This document shows positions 44,649 to 53,537 of a stretch of DNA of 64,000 bases, one piece after another; the stretch's first letter is position 1, and every line of letters begins with the position of its first letter. The stretch is from Acidobacteriaceae bacterium (GTDB lineage Bacteria; Acidobacteriota; Terriglobia; Terriglobales; Acidobacteriaceae). Below the pieces are notes generated by a model. The model was not told where the DNA came from and did no database searches. It saw only the letters and a list, made by a program, of their open reading frames with translations. A program made the translations under genes and the position numbers. The DNA lies in the NCBI GenBank assembly GCA_030041435.1, contig JASHNW010000017.1, forward strand, positions 61,541-125,540, written 5' to 3'.

Positions 44649-45752
44649 TTACTCGTAGGCCAGCGCGTCGATGGGATCCTTGCCGGCCGCCTTCCAGGCC
44701 GGATAGAGCGCGCCCAGGACCGAGCCCACCAGGGCGATGGCTGCGCCGCGCAATCGCCAGTCATTGCCGACCAGGAAGGGCGTGGTTGGGAATCGGACTC
44801 CCATGAAGAGCTTCAGCACCTCAGTGAGCAGAACGCCGAGAAGGATGCCGGCGATGGCAACGAGGACCGCTTCGCGCAGGACCAGGTTCATGACATAGAG
44901 TTTCGATGCACCGAGCGACTTGAGGATGCCGATCTCGCGGGTGCGCTCCATGACCGCGGTGTACATGGACTGGAAGATGACGAGGAAGCCGACGATGACG
45001 GCGATGCCGATGACGACATGCAGAGCGATATTGAAGCCAGGCAGGTGGTCGGGCGTCATCATGGACATCCACTCGGCGAGGGTCTGCACCTGGTAGGTGC
45101 CGAGGTTAGGGTGCTGATGGATCTCGTCGATGACGGCCTGTTCGTTCTTCGGATCGTCGGTGCGGATGTAGAAGATGGAGGCGTTGCCGGGGGTGCCGTT
45201 GAGATTCCCGAGAGTCTGGATGGGCAGAAAGACGCGGCTTCCCTTGCCATGCTCCACGATGCCGGAAATGCGGAAGTCGTGGCCAAGAATCGTCAGGGTG
45301 TCGCCCACGTGGCTGTGATGGCTGCGGGCATAGAGGTCGTCGACCATCGCGTCGTATGGGCCCTGGGGTGGACCGCCGGCGAGAAACGCAAAGGGACGGA
45401 GGGCGTTGTAGCTCGGATAATCGATGCCGAACAGAGTCTGGACCGCGCCACTGATATTGAGCTTGGCAATGACGGGTGAAGCGACGGCGACATGAGGAAG
45501 CGTGGCGAGGACTTGCGGGGCAATCTTCGCGGGTACGGCAGCGTCGCTGAGGCCGCTGAAATTGCTGGCATTGGGCGGACGGACCATGATGTCGGCGCCG
45601 ATGCCGCTGGTTTGGGCAGCAGCGCCCCGCACCTGGCCGACCATGATGGCCACGATGGAGAGGATCATGATGACTTCAATGGCGACGGCGAGGACGCTGA
45701 TGGCGGAGCGCATGGGACGATGCAGGATGTTGCCGAGAACGAGCTTGTTCAT
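44649..45752 (-). CDS. ABC transporter permease (MacB/FtsX type)
   Basis: A 367-residue permease with a first membrane helix (LGNILHRPMRSAISVLAVAI, residues 6-25), a large periplasmic domain (about 45-255) and three C-terminal helices in the FtsX pattern with MERTREIGILKSLGASK and the AYPAWKAAGKDPIDALAYE end (as LYPAWKAAGKDPIDAL). No ATPase gene is adjacent in the window; the 164-base gap on the 3' side leads to gnd and the 5' side is divergent. It may use an ATPase coded elsewhere. Confidence 0.82.
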   Translation of the reverse strand: MNKLVLGNILHRPMRSAISVLAVAIEVIMILSIVAIMVGQVRGAAAQTSGIGADIMVRPPNASNFSGLSDAAVPAKIAPQVLATLPHVAVASPVIAKLNISGAVQTLFGIDYPSYNALRPFAFLAGGPPQGPYDAMVDDLYARSHHSHVGDTLTILGHDFRISGIVEHGKGSRVFLPIQTLGNLNGTPGNASIFYIRTDDPKNEQAVIDEIHQHPNLGTYQVQTLAEWMSMMTPDHLPGFNIALHVVIGIAVIVGFLVIFQSMYTAVMERTREIGILKSLGASKLYVMNLVLREAVLVAIAGILLGVLLTEVLKLFMGVRFPTTPFLVGNDWRLRGAAIALVGSVLGALYPAWKAAGKDPIDALAYE

Positions 45753-45930
45753 GGGGTTAGTTGGGATGCGGCGGTGAACCTTTCAGGGTAACAAACCGAG
45801 GCGGGGGGAGGGCCTGGCGGAGGGGTGACCGTTTTGGGAACGGCGTCCAAAACGGTACCCGGGAAGGAAGGAGGTTACCTCGGTTACCTGATCTGCCTAA
45901 ACAAAATGAGCTATTTACCGATTTTTTCCT

Positions 45931-45959
45931 TTGACGGGAGTGGTTACTTCGCATTAATG
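45931..45959 (+). promoter_or_regulatory. Candidate sigma-70 promoter for the RodZ-like gene
   Basis: TTGACG (45931-45936) is followed by an ATTAAT box at 45953-45958 with 16 bases between them. The start codon of the HTH membrane protein is 43 bases further. The region sits in the divergent gap with the ABC permease. Confidence 0.5.
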
Positions 45960-46000
45960 TGGCACTGACACCACCGTAACGATTGGGAAGGAAGCCGCAC

Positions 46001-46477
46001 GTGGGTCATTTCGGCGAGGAACTTCGCAAAGAACGCGTGTCCCGGGGCATCGAGCTGACGACGATCAGCGGCACGACCAAAATTGTGACCCGGTATCTGA
46101 CGGCGCTGGAGAACGAGCAGTTCGAGGTTCTGCCCGGCGGCATCCTGAGCAAAGGCATCGTACGCAACTACGCACGCGCAGTGGGTTTGGACGAAGGCGT
46201 GTGGGTGGAGCGTTTTCTGGCGGCGAGGCACGAGCTGGGTCAGCCGGAAGATGGCTGGGTGGACTTTGTGCGCAACGTGAGCGAGGCGCGGCCGAGGACG
46301 CGGCGGCCGGAGATGCGGCTGCGCTGGACGGGTGTGGTTTTGCTGCTGGTGGTGCTGGTGGGTTTCGGCTGGTTCGTGTACCGGTTCGTGAGCGGGAGAG
46401 TGCTGGCCGGCGAAGTGCAGCGGCACGCGGCCACCTCGGTCGCGGTGACGCACCCGGGCAGTGACACCAGTCAGTAG
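46001..46477 (+). CDS. RodZ-like helix-turn-helix membrane protein
   Basis: A 158-residue protein starting at GTG 46001 (GGGAAGGAAG site 6 bases upstream). The N-terminal HTH_25-type domain is FGEELRKERVSRGIELTTISG...YLTALENEQFEVLPGGILSKGIVRNYA (pieces), then a short basic linker and one membrane helix (about 107-128, LRWTGVVLLLVVLVGFGWFV). The C-terminal part is only about 28 residues, so the periplasmic domain of RodZ is absent or reduced. RodZ links MreB to the envelope; whether this short form does so is unclear. A TTG at 45983 is less likely. Confidence 0.72.
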   Translation: MGHFGEELRKERVSRGIELTTISGTTKIVTRYLTALENEQFEVLPGGILSKGIVRNYARAVGLDEGVWVERFLAARHELGQPEDGWVDFVRNVSEARPRTRRPEMRLRWTGVVLLLVVLVGFGWFVYRFVSGRVLAGEVQRHAATSVAVTHPGSDTSQ

Positions 46478-46530
46478 TCCATTACCTCTGTAACCTGTCG
46501 CGATCGGGCAGCTATGCCTAGCCTGAGAGC

Positions 46531-47205
46531 ATGTTTCCCGCAAAATACGGCTTCGCTGTCGCGCTGACGTGCATTTTGCCGGCTGTGGCATTCTGCGCCG
46601 CCAAAGGGCACGCGGTTGGCCTGGGAGCGGCGCGTCACGAGCCTTACTCGGCGCAGGGGGATCCGGCGGGCGCGATGCAGGACGAGACGGAGCTGAGTGT
46701 GCGTCCTCTGGTGGTGGACCAGAAGGTGAAGGAATGGACGACCGGCGACGCGCACGACGTGACGGCGCGGAGCTTCGTGGTGCGGCGAGCGGTGCGGCTG
46801 AACGATTCCCTGCCCACGGATCGTACCGATCGCTGGGTGTGGCAACGGGGACCGTGGCTGCTGGTGGATCGCGACACGGGGAAAGTGACCGCGCTGCACC
46901 TGCCGGATTTCGACCCGGCAGTTTCCGGCGTGGTGTGGTTTCGCGATTACGCTGCGTATTGCGGGCTCAATTCCGGCGGCAAGCAGCTTTTTGCCGTGGT
47001 GGCGCAGATTGCGGCGCGGCGTCCGCTGCTGGCAAAGAAGCTGGCGCCGTGGGACGCGGCCAGGCCTCCCGGCCCGGCATGCAAACCGGCGGTGTGGCAG
47101 CGCGATCCGCTGCAGGTGAGCTTCCAGCCCACGGGAGGGGCGGCGGTTAGCTTCGACCTGGTGGGGGCCTCGGCGGTGCTGGTGGAAGACGGCGACAGCG
47201 AGTAG
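46531..47205 (+). CDS. Exported hypothetical protein
   Basis: A 224-residue protein with a signal peptide (YGFAVALTCILPAVAFCAA). The body contains LVVDQKVKEWTTGDAHDVT, LLVDRDTGKVTALHLPDFDP and SGVVWFRDYAAYCGL with no recognised family. It follows the RodZ-like gene by 53 bases on the same strand. Composition is normal for the region. A periplasmic or outer-membrane-associated role is likely from the signal. Confidence 0.55.
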   Translation: MFPAKYGFAVALTCILPAVAFCAAKGHAVGLGAARHEPYSAQGDPAGAMQDETELSVRPLVVDQKVKEWTTGDAHDVTARSFVVRRAVRLNDSLPTDRTDRWVWQRGPWLLVDRDTGKVTALHLPDFDPAVSGVVWFRDYAAYCGLNSGGKQLFAVVAQIAARRPLLAKKLAPWDAARPPGPACKPAVWQRDPLQVSFQPTGGAAVSFDLVGASAVLVEDGDSE

Positions 47206-47261
47206 AGCGGGGAGAGCTGCGGGGCAATGCGCCGGTGCGGGAAATGACATAGCATCGTCGC

Positions 47262-47903
47262 ATGGAATCTCTGGACGAACTGCTGTGTGAGGCGGAGAAG
47301 GCGCACGGACATTTGTGCGCGGGCCAGGTGCTGGGAGTGCGCATGGCCATTCTGGGCTGCCGGCGGCTGGGAATCGACGAGCCGCGCGGGCGCGACCGCA
47401 AGCGCCTCGTCACCTACATCGAAATCGACCGCTGTGCGACCGACGCCATCGGGGTGGTGACCGGATGCCGGCTGGGCAAGCGGGCGCTGAAGTTTCGCGA
47501 CTGGGGCAAGATGGCGGCGACGTTTGTGGATTTGGCCAGCGGCAGGGCGATCCGCGTGGTGGCGCTGGAATCGTCGAAGCAGCGGGCGCGCGAGCTGTAT
47601 CCGGAAATTCAGAACAAGAACCAGCAGCAGATGAAGGCTTACCGCGAGATGGAGGACGCCGACCTGTTCGGCGAGCAGTGGGTGGAGGTCGCGCTGGATG
47701 CGAAAGAGATGCCTGGCTACAAGGGGGAGCGGGTGGCCTGTGCCGGGTGCGGAGAAGGGATCAACTACGATCGCTTTGTGGAGCGCGACGGTGAAAAGCT
47801 GTGCGTGGCGTGCGCGTGGCCGGAGCAGCGGTACTACCGGCCGACGGGTGCGGAGGCCACGCCCCACGAGGCGGCGCCGGACGAGAAGTGTGAGTGCGCG
47901 TGA
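47262..47903 (+). CDS. FmdE family protein (formylmethanofuran dehydrogenase subunit E-like)
   Basis: A 213-residue FmdE-type protein. Residues 1-150 form the FmdE domain with HGHLCAGQVLGVRMA, CATDAIGVVTGCRLGKR and DWGKMAATFVD, whose Cys/His residues bind a metal. A C-terminal zinc ribbon follows (CAGCGEG...CVACAWPEQR). FmdE is named for methanogens, but relatives occur in bacteria with molybdenum or one-carbon enzymes. No formate dehydrogenase genes are near, so the role is open. Confidence 0.76.
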   Translation: MESLDELLCEAEKAHGHLCAGQVLGVRMAILGCRRLGIDEPRGRDRKRLVTYIEIDRCATDAIGVVTGCRLGKRALKFRDWGKMAATFVDLASGRAIRVVALESSKQRARELYPEIQNKNQQQMKAYREMEDADLFGEQWVEVALDAKEMPGYKGERVACAGCGEGINYDRFVERDGEKLCVACAWPEQRYYRPTGAEATPHEAAPDEKCECA

Positions 47904-47986
47904 GCCGCGGGGGCGAACCAGCCGCCTGCCGACATTTACAATAACGTAGCAGTCTGTGGCAAACGTCGAAGTTTCGGAATCGCTGT

Positions 47987-48053
47987 CCCTCAGGGGCTAA
48001 AGCCCTTTCGATTTTGGAGAACTTTCCGGCACGGCTGAAGCGTGCCCCTTCAT
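47987..48053. repeat. Dispersed intergenic hairpin element, family 2, copy 1
   Basis: The element starts CCTCAGGGGCTAAAGCCC, with a perfect GGGCT-AA-AGCCC hairpin (47994-48005). About 20 bases later comes GGCACG-GCTGAAG-CGTGCC (48028-48046), a second perfect hairpin, and the sequence ends CCCCTTCA. It lies in the 227-base gap before fabI. A shorter copy of the first arm is at 49038-49056. Confidence 0.7.
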
Positions 48054-48130
48054 AACCCCGACTTGCGCCACGGTCTGCCAACCGTGCAGAGAGAACGCGG
48101 GCAAACGATGCTTCCGGAGTGAAAGGACTC

Positions 48131-48898
48131 ATGCTGAATTTGAAGGGCCGCGTGGCGGCAGTATTCGGGCTGGCGAACAAGCGCAGCATTGCGTGGGGCA
48201 TCGCGCAGAAGCTGCATGAAGCGGGCGCGCAGCTCGCTATCGGCTACCAGAACGAGCGCATGAAGGCGGAGGCAGCGGATCTGATCGAGGATTTGCCAGG
48301 CGCGGAGCCGTTCCAGTGCGATGTGGCGAACGACGCGGAGATCGGAGAGACTTTCGCACATCTGAAGGAGCGGTACGGCAAGCTGGACGCGCTGGTGCAC
48401 TGCATCGCGTTTGCGCCCGCGGAAGACCTGAAGAACGACTTTCTGATGACGACGCGGGAGGGATTTCGGATCGCGCACGACGTGAGCGTCTACTCACTGA
48501 TCGCGCTCAGCCGCGCGGCGGCTCCGCTGATGACGGAAGGCGGATCGATTATCACGCTCACCTACTACGGCGCGGAAAAAGTCGTTCCGCATTACAAGGT
48601 GATGGGAGTGGCCAAGGCCTCGCTGGAAGCGACGGTGCGCTACCTGGCGTGGGACCTGGGCAAGCAGAACATTCGCGTGAACGCGATCTCGGCGGGACCC
48701 ATCAAGACGCTGGCGGCGCGGGGGATCGGCTCGCTGGGCGACATGCTGAAGTACCACGAGGACCGCTCACCGCTGCACCGAAACACGGAGCAGACCGAGG
48801 TGGGCAAAACCGCTGTGTATCTGGCGTCGGACCTCGCCAGCGGCGTGACCGGCGAGGTGATTTACGTGGACAGCGGCTACAACATCATGGGGTTCTGA
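48131..48898 (+). CDS. fabI: Enoyl-[acyl-carrier-protein] reductase (NADH)
   Basis: A 255-residue FabI, which reduces the trans-2-enoyl-ACP in the last step of each fatty-acid elongation cycle. It has the modified Rossmann nucleotide pattern AAVFGLANKRSIAWGIA and the catalytic Tyr/Lys of Y-x6-K in HYKVMGVAKASLE. CIAFAP, SISAGPIKTLAARGI-like (ISAGPIKTLAARGI) and VDSGYNIMGF at the end are conserved. It begins MLNLKGRVAAVFG; a GTG at 48119 adds four residues. It is monocistronic here. Confidence 0.95.
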   Translation: MLNLKGRVAAVFGLANKRSIAWGIAQKLHEAGAQLAIGYQNERMKAEAADLIEDLPGAEPFQCDVANDAEIGETFAHLKERYGKLDALVHCIAFAPAEDLKNDFLMTTREGFRIAHDVSVYSLIALSRAAAPLMTEGGSIITLTYYGAEKVVPHYKVMGVAKASLEATVRYLAWDLGKQNIRVNAISAGPIKTLAARGIGSLGDMLKYHEDRSPLHRNTEQTEVGKTAVYLASDLASGVTGEVIYVDSGYNIMGF

Positions 48899-49449
48899 GG
48901 CGCACGAGAAGCGGGAGCTGACCGAATGTGAGCCGCGATCTTACGGCGATTCCTGAGTTGGCCTTTCGAGTTCAGAGCAAGGACGCTGCTCTGCAGTTCC
49001 CTTCACAATTCGACGATGGAAATGGGGCGAAGAATACCCCTCAGGGGCTAAACGCCAACCTTCGCAATTGCCGGGCAGATAAGGTGCACCGCCCAGAGCG
49101 TAAATTTCAACCGATGCTTTGGTGTTGGTCGATACGTTCGTCCAATGGCTTCGTCGTCGCGGTTCTGCCAATCTCGCCTTGAACAGTCACTCGCTCCGAC
49201 ATCGAAAGGACTACCCGATGGACGGCGCCGATGGACTGAAAGAGGCGACGCGCGTAACCGTGCCTGTCGCCTCGAACACGCGTGGTGCGAACGTTTTTAG
49301 AGCCCCGGGAAAGGCTATGGTGGGCGAGCGGCCAAGACCCTTCGGCGAAGCGCGCGGCTTTGGCCCGATCACGTCGACATTAATCTTCGGCGAGCACGAA
49401 AGAACCAGAATCAGCAGATGAGCACTGTTTATCGGAAATGGAGTCGCCA
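48899..49449. other. 551-base gap with a partial family 2 repeat
   Basis: No gene is supported. The CCCTCAGGGGCTAAACGCC segment (49038-49056) is a second, truncated copy of the first arm of the hairpin element at 47987. A 100-codon ORF on the plus strand (49119-49421) and a minus one (49211-49450) have no domain, signal or ribosome site and are judged spurious. Confidence 0.6.
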
Positions 49450-49896
49450 ATGAGCAGCGTACAAATCGAGCAGAAGAGCTATGAGATGCCCCCGCGGGAG
49501 GGGATGAGCATCGCGCATTTTCTCACCGTCTCCGACATCGAGCGATCGGCTCGCTACTACGAAAAGGTCTTCGACGCTCGCATTCTGAGCATGGGTGACG
49601 GCAACGCGCCTGGGTACCTTCAGCTTGCGAATATCTGGATGATTCTGAACGTTGGGGGCGGCCCGACCCCGGATAAGCCGACGGTAACGCTTAGCGTCCC
49701 GGACCCGAATCACATCAGCAGCTTTATGAATTTCCGCGTTGCGGATATTCAAGCGTGCTATGAATTATGGAAAAGTCGGGGAGCGGAGTTCATCACGGAG
49801 CCGATCCCCAAGTACGGCGAGACGCGCTGCTACATCCGCGATCCTGACGGATATCTTATCGAGGTCGGACAGAGCACCGATCTCACCTACGGTTAG
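49450..49896 (+). CDS. VOC/glyoxalase superfamily protein
   Basis: A 148-residue protein of the vicinal oxygen chelate fold. It has SIAHFLTVSDIERSARYYEKVFDARIL at the start (given in part: IAHFLTVSDIERSARYY), a central SSFMNFRVADIQACYELWKS and the C-terminal CYIRDPDGYLIEVGQS. The Glu and His metal ligands of the family are partly present. It is a likely dioxygenase, isomerase or resistance protein; function is not predictable. A GGAG ribosome site sits 7 bases before ATG 49450. Confidence 0.8.
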   Translation: MSSVQIEQKSYEMPPREGMSIAHFLTVSDIERSARYYEKVFDARILSMGDGNAPGYLQLANIWMILNVGGGPTPDKPTVTLSVPDPNHISSFMNFRVADIQACYELWKSRGAEFITEPIPKYGETRCYIRDPDGYLIEVGQSTDLTYG

Positions 49897-49957
49897 CGCT
49901 TTCGGCCCGGCTGAGGTGCGCGTCGACCTGCGTGCAGCGGCCTGGGGATATGCCGGC

Positions 49958-50632
49958 TCATGAATTGCGGCAGGTTCGCTTTTGCCCCAGGAATTCAAAC
50001 ATCCGGCATGGATTTCCGCTCATGGACAGAGACTCATGAGAACGCCAGGTGAGGGATTCAAACCCGGCCCTGATCGCATCGACTTCCGGCGGTGAGTGGT
50101 GGTGGGCAATGAACAAGCGATTCCCGCGCGCGTCATTCACCTGAAAATTCCCGCTACGCCAGCCAAGCGCGGCCCCGGCTTCATACCGTATGCGACAGAC
50201 GTCAATATCCGGCGACATTAGAAAGTCGTGGACATAGATGTAGCCTCGGGGCCTGAGAAGCTGGATTGTCCGGCGCAGAAGTGCATCCCACTCGGAGGAC
50301 TCGGCAAAGCAGGTGAGGACGCGAATGAGCAAAACTACATCGAAGCGATCGGCGACCGGCTCTTCGCGGATGTCTGCCACCCTGAACTCCGCCGATCCGG
50401 GCGCAGTGATTGCCTGGGCACGCAAGCGTGCCACCTGGATGGCGGCGCCATTGATGTCGATGCCGAGCACGCGAAAGCCATGGCCGGCCAGAAAGATTGC
50501 ATCGCTTCCTTTGTTGCATCCGATATCGAGGACGGTGCTGCCGGGGGAGACGTGCTGCAGGACAGGCACGGGGGGATGGTCCGGGATGGCCGGCTGGTAA
50601 TCGATTCGCGTCCAATCGTTCGGCTCGCTCAT
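49958..50632 (-). CDS. SAM-dependent methyltransferase
   Basis: A 224-residue methyltransferase with SAM motif TVLDIGCNKGSDAIFLA, acidic VLGIDINGAA and ADIREEPVADRFDVVLLIRVL. It starts MSEPNDWTRIDYQPAIP; ATG 50632 has an AGGA ribosome site, while 50659 and longer starts lack one. Substrate is unknown. It faces the VOC gene with 61 bases between stops. Confidence 0.76.
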   Translation of the reverse strand: MSEPNDWTRIDYQPAIPDHPPVPVLQHVSPGSTVLDIGCNKGSDAIFLAGHGFRVLGIDINGAAIQVARLRAQAITAPGSAEFRVADIREEPVADRFDVVLLIRVLTCFAESSEWDALLRRTIQLLRPRGYIYVHDFLMSPDIDVCRIRYEAGAALGWRSGNFQVNDARGNRLFIAHHHSPPEVDAIRAGFESLTWRSHESLSMSGNPCRMFEFLGQKRTCRNS

Positions 50633-50949
50633 CTCTTGTTCCTGTCTCCTCGAGGCCATTCGCACACAGGCGTCTGGGGATCGGAGCCGCGGAGCAGCAG
50701 GCCGCAGCGGACTGGGCGGTCCGCGCTCAAAATAAATCCTATATCGCGAGTGTCTCCGAGCTACCGGCAAACCGGAAGCCAAGCGTTCAGACGTCCGTGA
50801 TGCCGGCCTTACGGCGCCAGTATGGACACTGAGACAGGTTTGGCCGTAGTGGGTCAACAGGCTTACACTGAGCGCGCCCATGGGCCGAATGGAAATCCTG
50901 GCTCAGTCGTCCCTGGTCGGGGTTGCGCTGGCGAAGGCGAGGTGCGGCG
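50633..50949. other. Divergent promoter gap of 317 bases
   Basis: The region separates the minus-strand methyltransferase and the plus-strand ADOP permease, so promoters of both are expected. No hairpin, repeat or clear promoter pair was recognised. Confidence 0.4.
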
Positions 50950-53457
50950 ATGAAAAATCTCCTCGGCGAAATCCGGCGGGATTTGCGATTCGCGTTGCGC
51001 AGCCTCAATAAGGACCGGCGATTCACCCTGCTGGCCGTTCTCGCGCTGGCGCTGGGCATCGGATCGGTCACCGTGATCTTCAGCGCCGTCTATGGCATCG
51101 TGATCGACACCTTCCCCTACGCGCATTACGACCGCATGGTGAGCTTTTCGATTGATCCCATTGGAGGGTCGCCTGGGTTCAGCCGGGAAATGCTCTCCAT
51201 CCCGGAGTTTCTCGATTACCGCAAGGACAACAATGTCTTCGCGGATATGGAAGGCGGAACGGGCATCCCGGCGCTGCACTGGAGGCACGACGGGGTGACG
51301 ACGCAGTGGACGGATACCGACGAGACCGCCAACGGGTATCAGTTTTTGGGCGTGAAGCCGCTGATCGGCCGCCTGATTGCGCCCGCGGACACCAGGCTCG
51401 GCGCCCAGCCCGTCTTCATGATGACGTACAAGGTGTGGAAGGATCAGTTCAACGGCGATGCAAAGATCGTGGGCAGGATGTTCGACCTGGACGGCACGCC
51501 GTATCGACTGATCGCCATCATGCCGCCGCGGTTCAGGCCCGGCTGGACGGACATTTTCATCGCCTTCCCCATGGATCGCGCCGCGATTGCCAACGATCCG
51601 AATCTCAGAAACGCGTACGTGTGGCCGCTTGGAATGCTGAAACCCGGCGTGACCATTCCCCAGGCCGTTGCCAACCTCAACATTGTCGCGCACCAGCTCG
51701 CAAAAGTTTACCCGGACAGTTACCCAAAACAGTTTCGGGTGACGGCCCGCTCCTTCCAGGCGCGGGTTACGCCGATGTTTACGTATCTTTTGCCTCCGCT
51801 GCTCGGGGCCGTCAGTCTGCTGTTGCTGATCGCCTGCACGAACGTTGCGAACCTGCTGCTTTCCCGTGCCACCGCTCGGGATCGCGAAATCGCCGTGCGC
51901 ACCTCTTTGGGGGCAACGCGCTGGCGCCTGATCCGCCAGTTGCTCACGGAAAGTTTTGTGCTCGCCGCCGCCGGATGCGCCGCGGGGTGTTTCTTCGCGT
52001 GGATCGGCGTTCGGGAACTGGTTCCGCTGATCCCGTACAACAGCTTTCCGCAGGAATCAGTGATCGGACTGAACGGAATCGTTCTGGCCGCGGCCATGGG
52101 GGTGGCGTTTGTAGCGACGATCCTTTGCGGGCTGGTTCCCGCGATTCATGCCGTGGTTGGGCAGCTGCAGCCGCGGCTTTCAGGCTCCGGCACAGGCTCG
52201 GCTGCCGGCCTGCGCCACACCAAACTGCGTTCCGCTTTGGTGGTTGCGGAAATCAGCCTCGCCATCGTACTTCTGACAGGCGCCGGCCTGATGCTGCGCT
52301 CGTTCTTCAGCATGACGCACCAAAACCTGGGCTACGATCCGAAAACGGTCCTCAATGTCAACGTGAATTTCCCGGCGGATCAATATGCCTCGGCAGCGCA
52401 GCGGAAAGAGTTCTTCCAGGAATTGCTGCGCAGGTCACGCGAGACGTCCGGCGTCTTGTATGCGAGCGCAGTCGGGGGCGACTACACCGAAATCAACGTG
52501 ACCGGCGGCGCGAGTCACTCGGAACCCTGGCGCTCCGTGGTCCAAACGGTGGGCAAGGACTATTTCGCCATTCATCACCAAGAGCTGCTGCAGGGACGCG
52601 CGATCACTCCGGAAGATGTTTTCGCAGGCGGCAAGATCGCGGTGGTGGGTGAGACGTTCGCCCGGAAGTTTCTACCAAAGCGCGAAGCTCTGGGACAGAA
52701 GATCGACTTCGCGGACTACGACGACTATCTCCAGCATCCGCCGCTGGAAAAACCCGGGAGCGCGCCTGCGGGGGTCAAGCCGCCCGCGCACACGTGGTTC
52801 GAGGTGGTGGGGATTGTCGCCGACGAGAAATACCCCTGGTCCGGCCCGGGCAATCCACCCGACCCGGACGCGTTCGTTCCCTGGACGGTCGCACCGGAGA
52901 TGGTGGGTGCTCTGACGGTCCGGACCAGCGGGAATGCCGACCGATCCGCGAAGGCACTGGTTCAGCAGGTATGGGCCATGGATCCGGAAATCCAGACGGG
53001 AGACCCGCGAGAAGGGCAAACCCTGTCTGAGGCGGACGAATTCAGCCAACAGGTTTATGCGCAGCCGGAGTTCGAGTTTGCGATGCTGGCGACGTTTGCC
53101 TCGATCGGGCTGCTGCTGGTGATGATCGGGGTCTACAGCGTGATGGCGTATAACGTTTCGCTGCAGACGCACGAGACCGGCATTCGCATGGCGCTGGGCG
53201 CGCAGCGAGGCGACATCCTGCGCTCAGTCCTGCGCAAAGGAGGAACCCTGATCGCCTGCGGCGTCGGCCTCGGCGTGTTCGGTGCGTGGGGCGCCACACG
53301 CTTGATCCGCAATCAGCTTTGGCATGTGAAGCCGAACGACCCCTGGACCTTCGCCGGCGCCATCCTGGTCGTGGTTCTCACCGGCGTGCTGGCTTGCCTT
53401 GTCCCAGCGCGCCGCGCCTCGGAAGTAGAACCGCTTACCGCACTCCGCCATGAATAG
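50950..53457 (+). CDS. Duplicated orphan ABC permease (ADOP, MacB-like)
   Basis: An 835-residue membrane protein with two FtsX-like modules. An N-terminal cytoplasmic arm (GEIRRDLRFALRSLNKDRRF) leads to helix 1 (about 27-47), a large periplasmic domain, three helices (about 280-400), a second periplasmic domain and three final helices ending PARRASEVEPLTALRHE. Conserved arms DREIAVRTSLGATRWRLIRQ and HETGIRMALGAQRGDILR appear in both halves. No ATPase is adjacent, as expected for this 'orphan' type, which is abundant in acidobacteria. Cargo is unknown; relatives of MacB are linked to export of toxic compounds or lipoproteins. Confidence 0.86.
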   Translation: MKNLLGEIRRDLRFALRSLNKDRRFTLLAVLALALGIGSVTVIFSAVYGIVIDTFPYAHYDRMVSFSIDPIGGSPGFSREMLSIPEFLDYRKDNNVFADMEGGTGIPALHWRHDGVTTQWTDTDETANGYQFLGVKPLIGRLIAPADTRLGAQPVFMMTYKVWKDQFNGDAKIVGRMFDLDGTPYRLIAIMPPRFRPGWTDIFIAFPMDRAAIANDPNLRNAYVWPLGMLKPGVTIPQAVANLNIVAHQLAKVYPDSYPKQFRVTARSFQARVTPMFTYLLPPLLGAVSLLLLIACTNVANLLLSRATARDREIAVRTSLGATRWRLIRQLLTESFVLAAAGCAAGCFFAWIGVRELVPLIPYNSFPQESVIGLNGIVLAAAMGVAFVATILCGLVPAIHAVVGQLQPRLSGSGTGSAAGLRHTKLRSALVVAEISLAIVLLTGAGLMLRSFFSMTHQNLGYDPKTVLNVNVNFPADQYASAAQRKEFFQELLRRSRETSGVLYASAVGGDYTEINVTGGASHSEPWRSVVQTVGKDYFAIHHQELLQGRAITPEDVFAGGKIAVVGETFARKFLPKREALGQKIDFADYDDYLQHPPLEKPGSAPAGVKPPAHTWFEVVGIVADEKYPWSGPGNPPDPDAFVPWTVAPEMVGALTVRTSGNADRSAKALVQQVWAMDPEIQTGDPREGQTLSEADEFSQQVYAQPEFEFAMLATFASIGLLLVMIGVYSVMAYNVSLQTHETGIRMALGAQRGDILRSVLRKGGTLIACGVGLGVFGAWGATRLIRNQLWHVKPNDPWTFAGAILVVVLTGVLACLVPARRASEVEPLTALRHE

Positions 53458-53537
53458 AGGCGAGGGCGGGAAAGAACGCCAGTGCATGACGCCTTCTTCC
53501 TTCCTCATTTCGCGGATATAGGACAGGCCGACAGCGC

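Noticed and set aside
49119..49450. Plus- and minus-strand ORFs of 80-100 codons after fabI
   Set aside because: No ribosome site, no domain and they overlap each other; the stretch holds a partial repeat instead.
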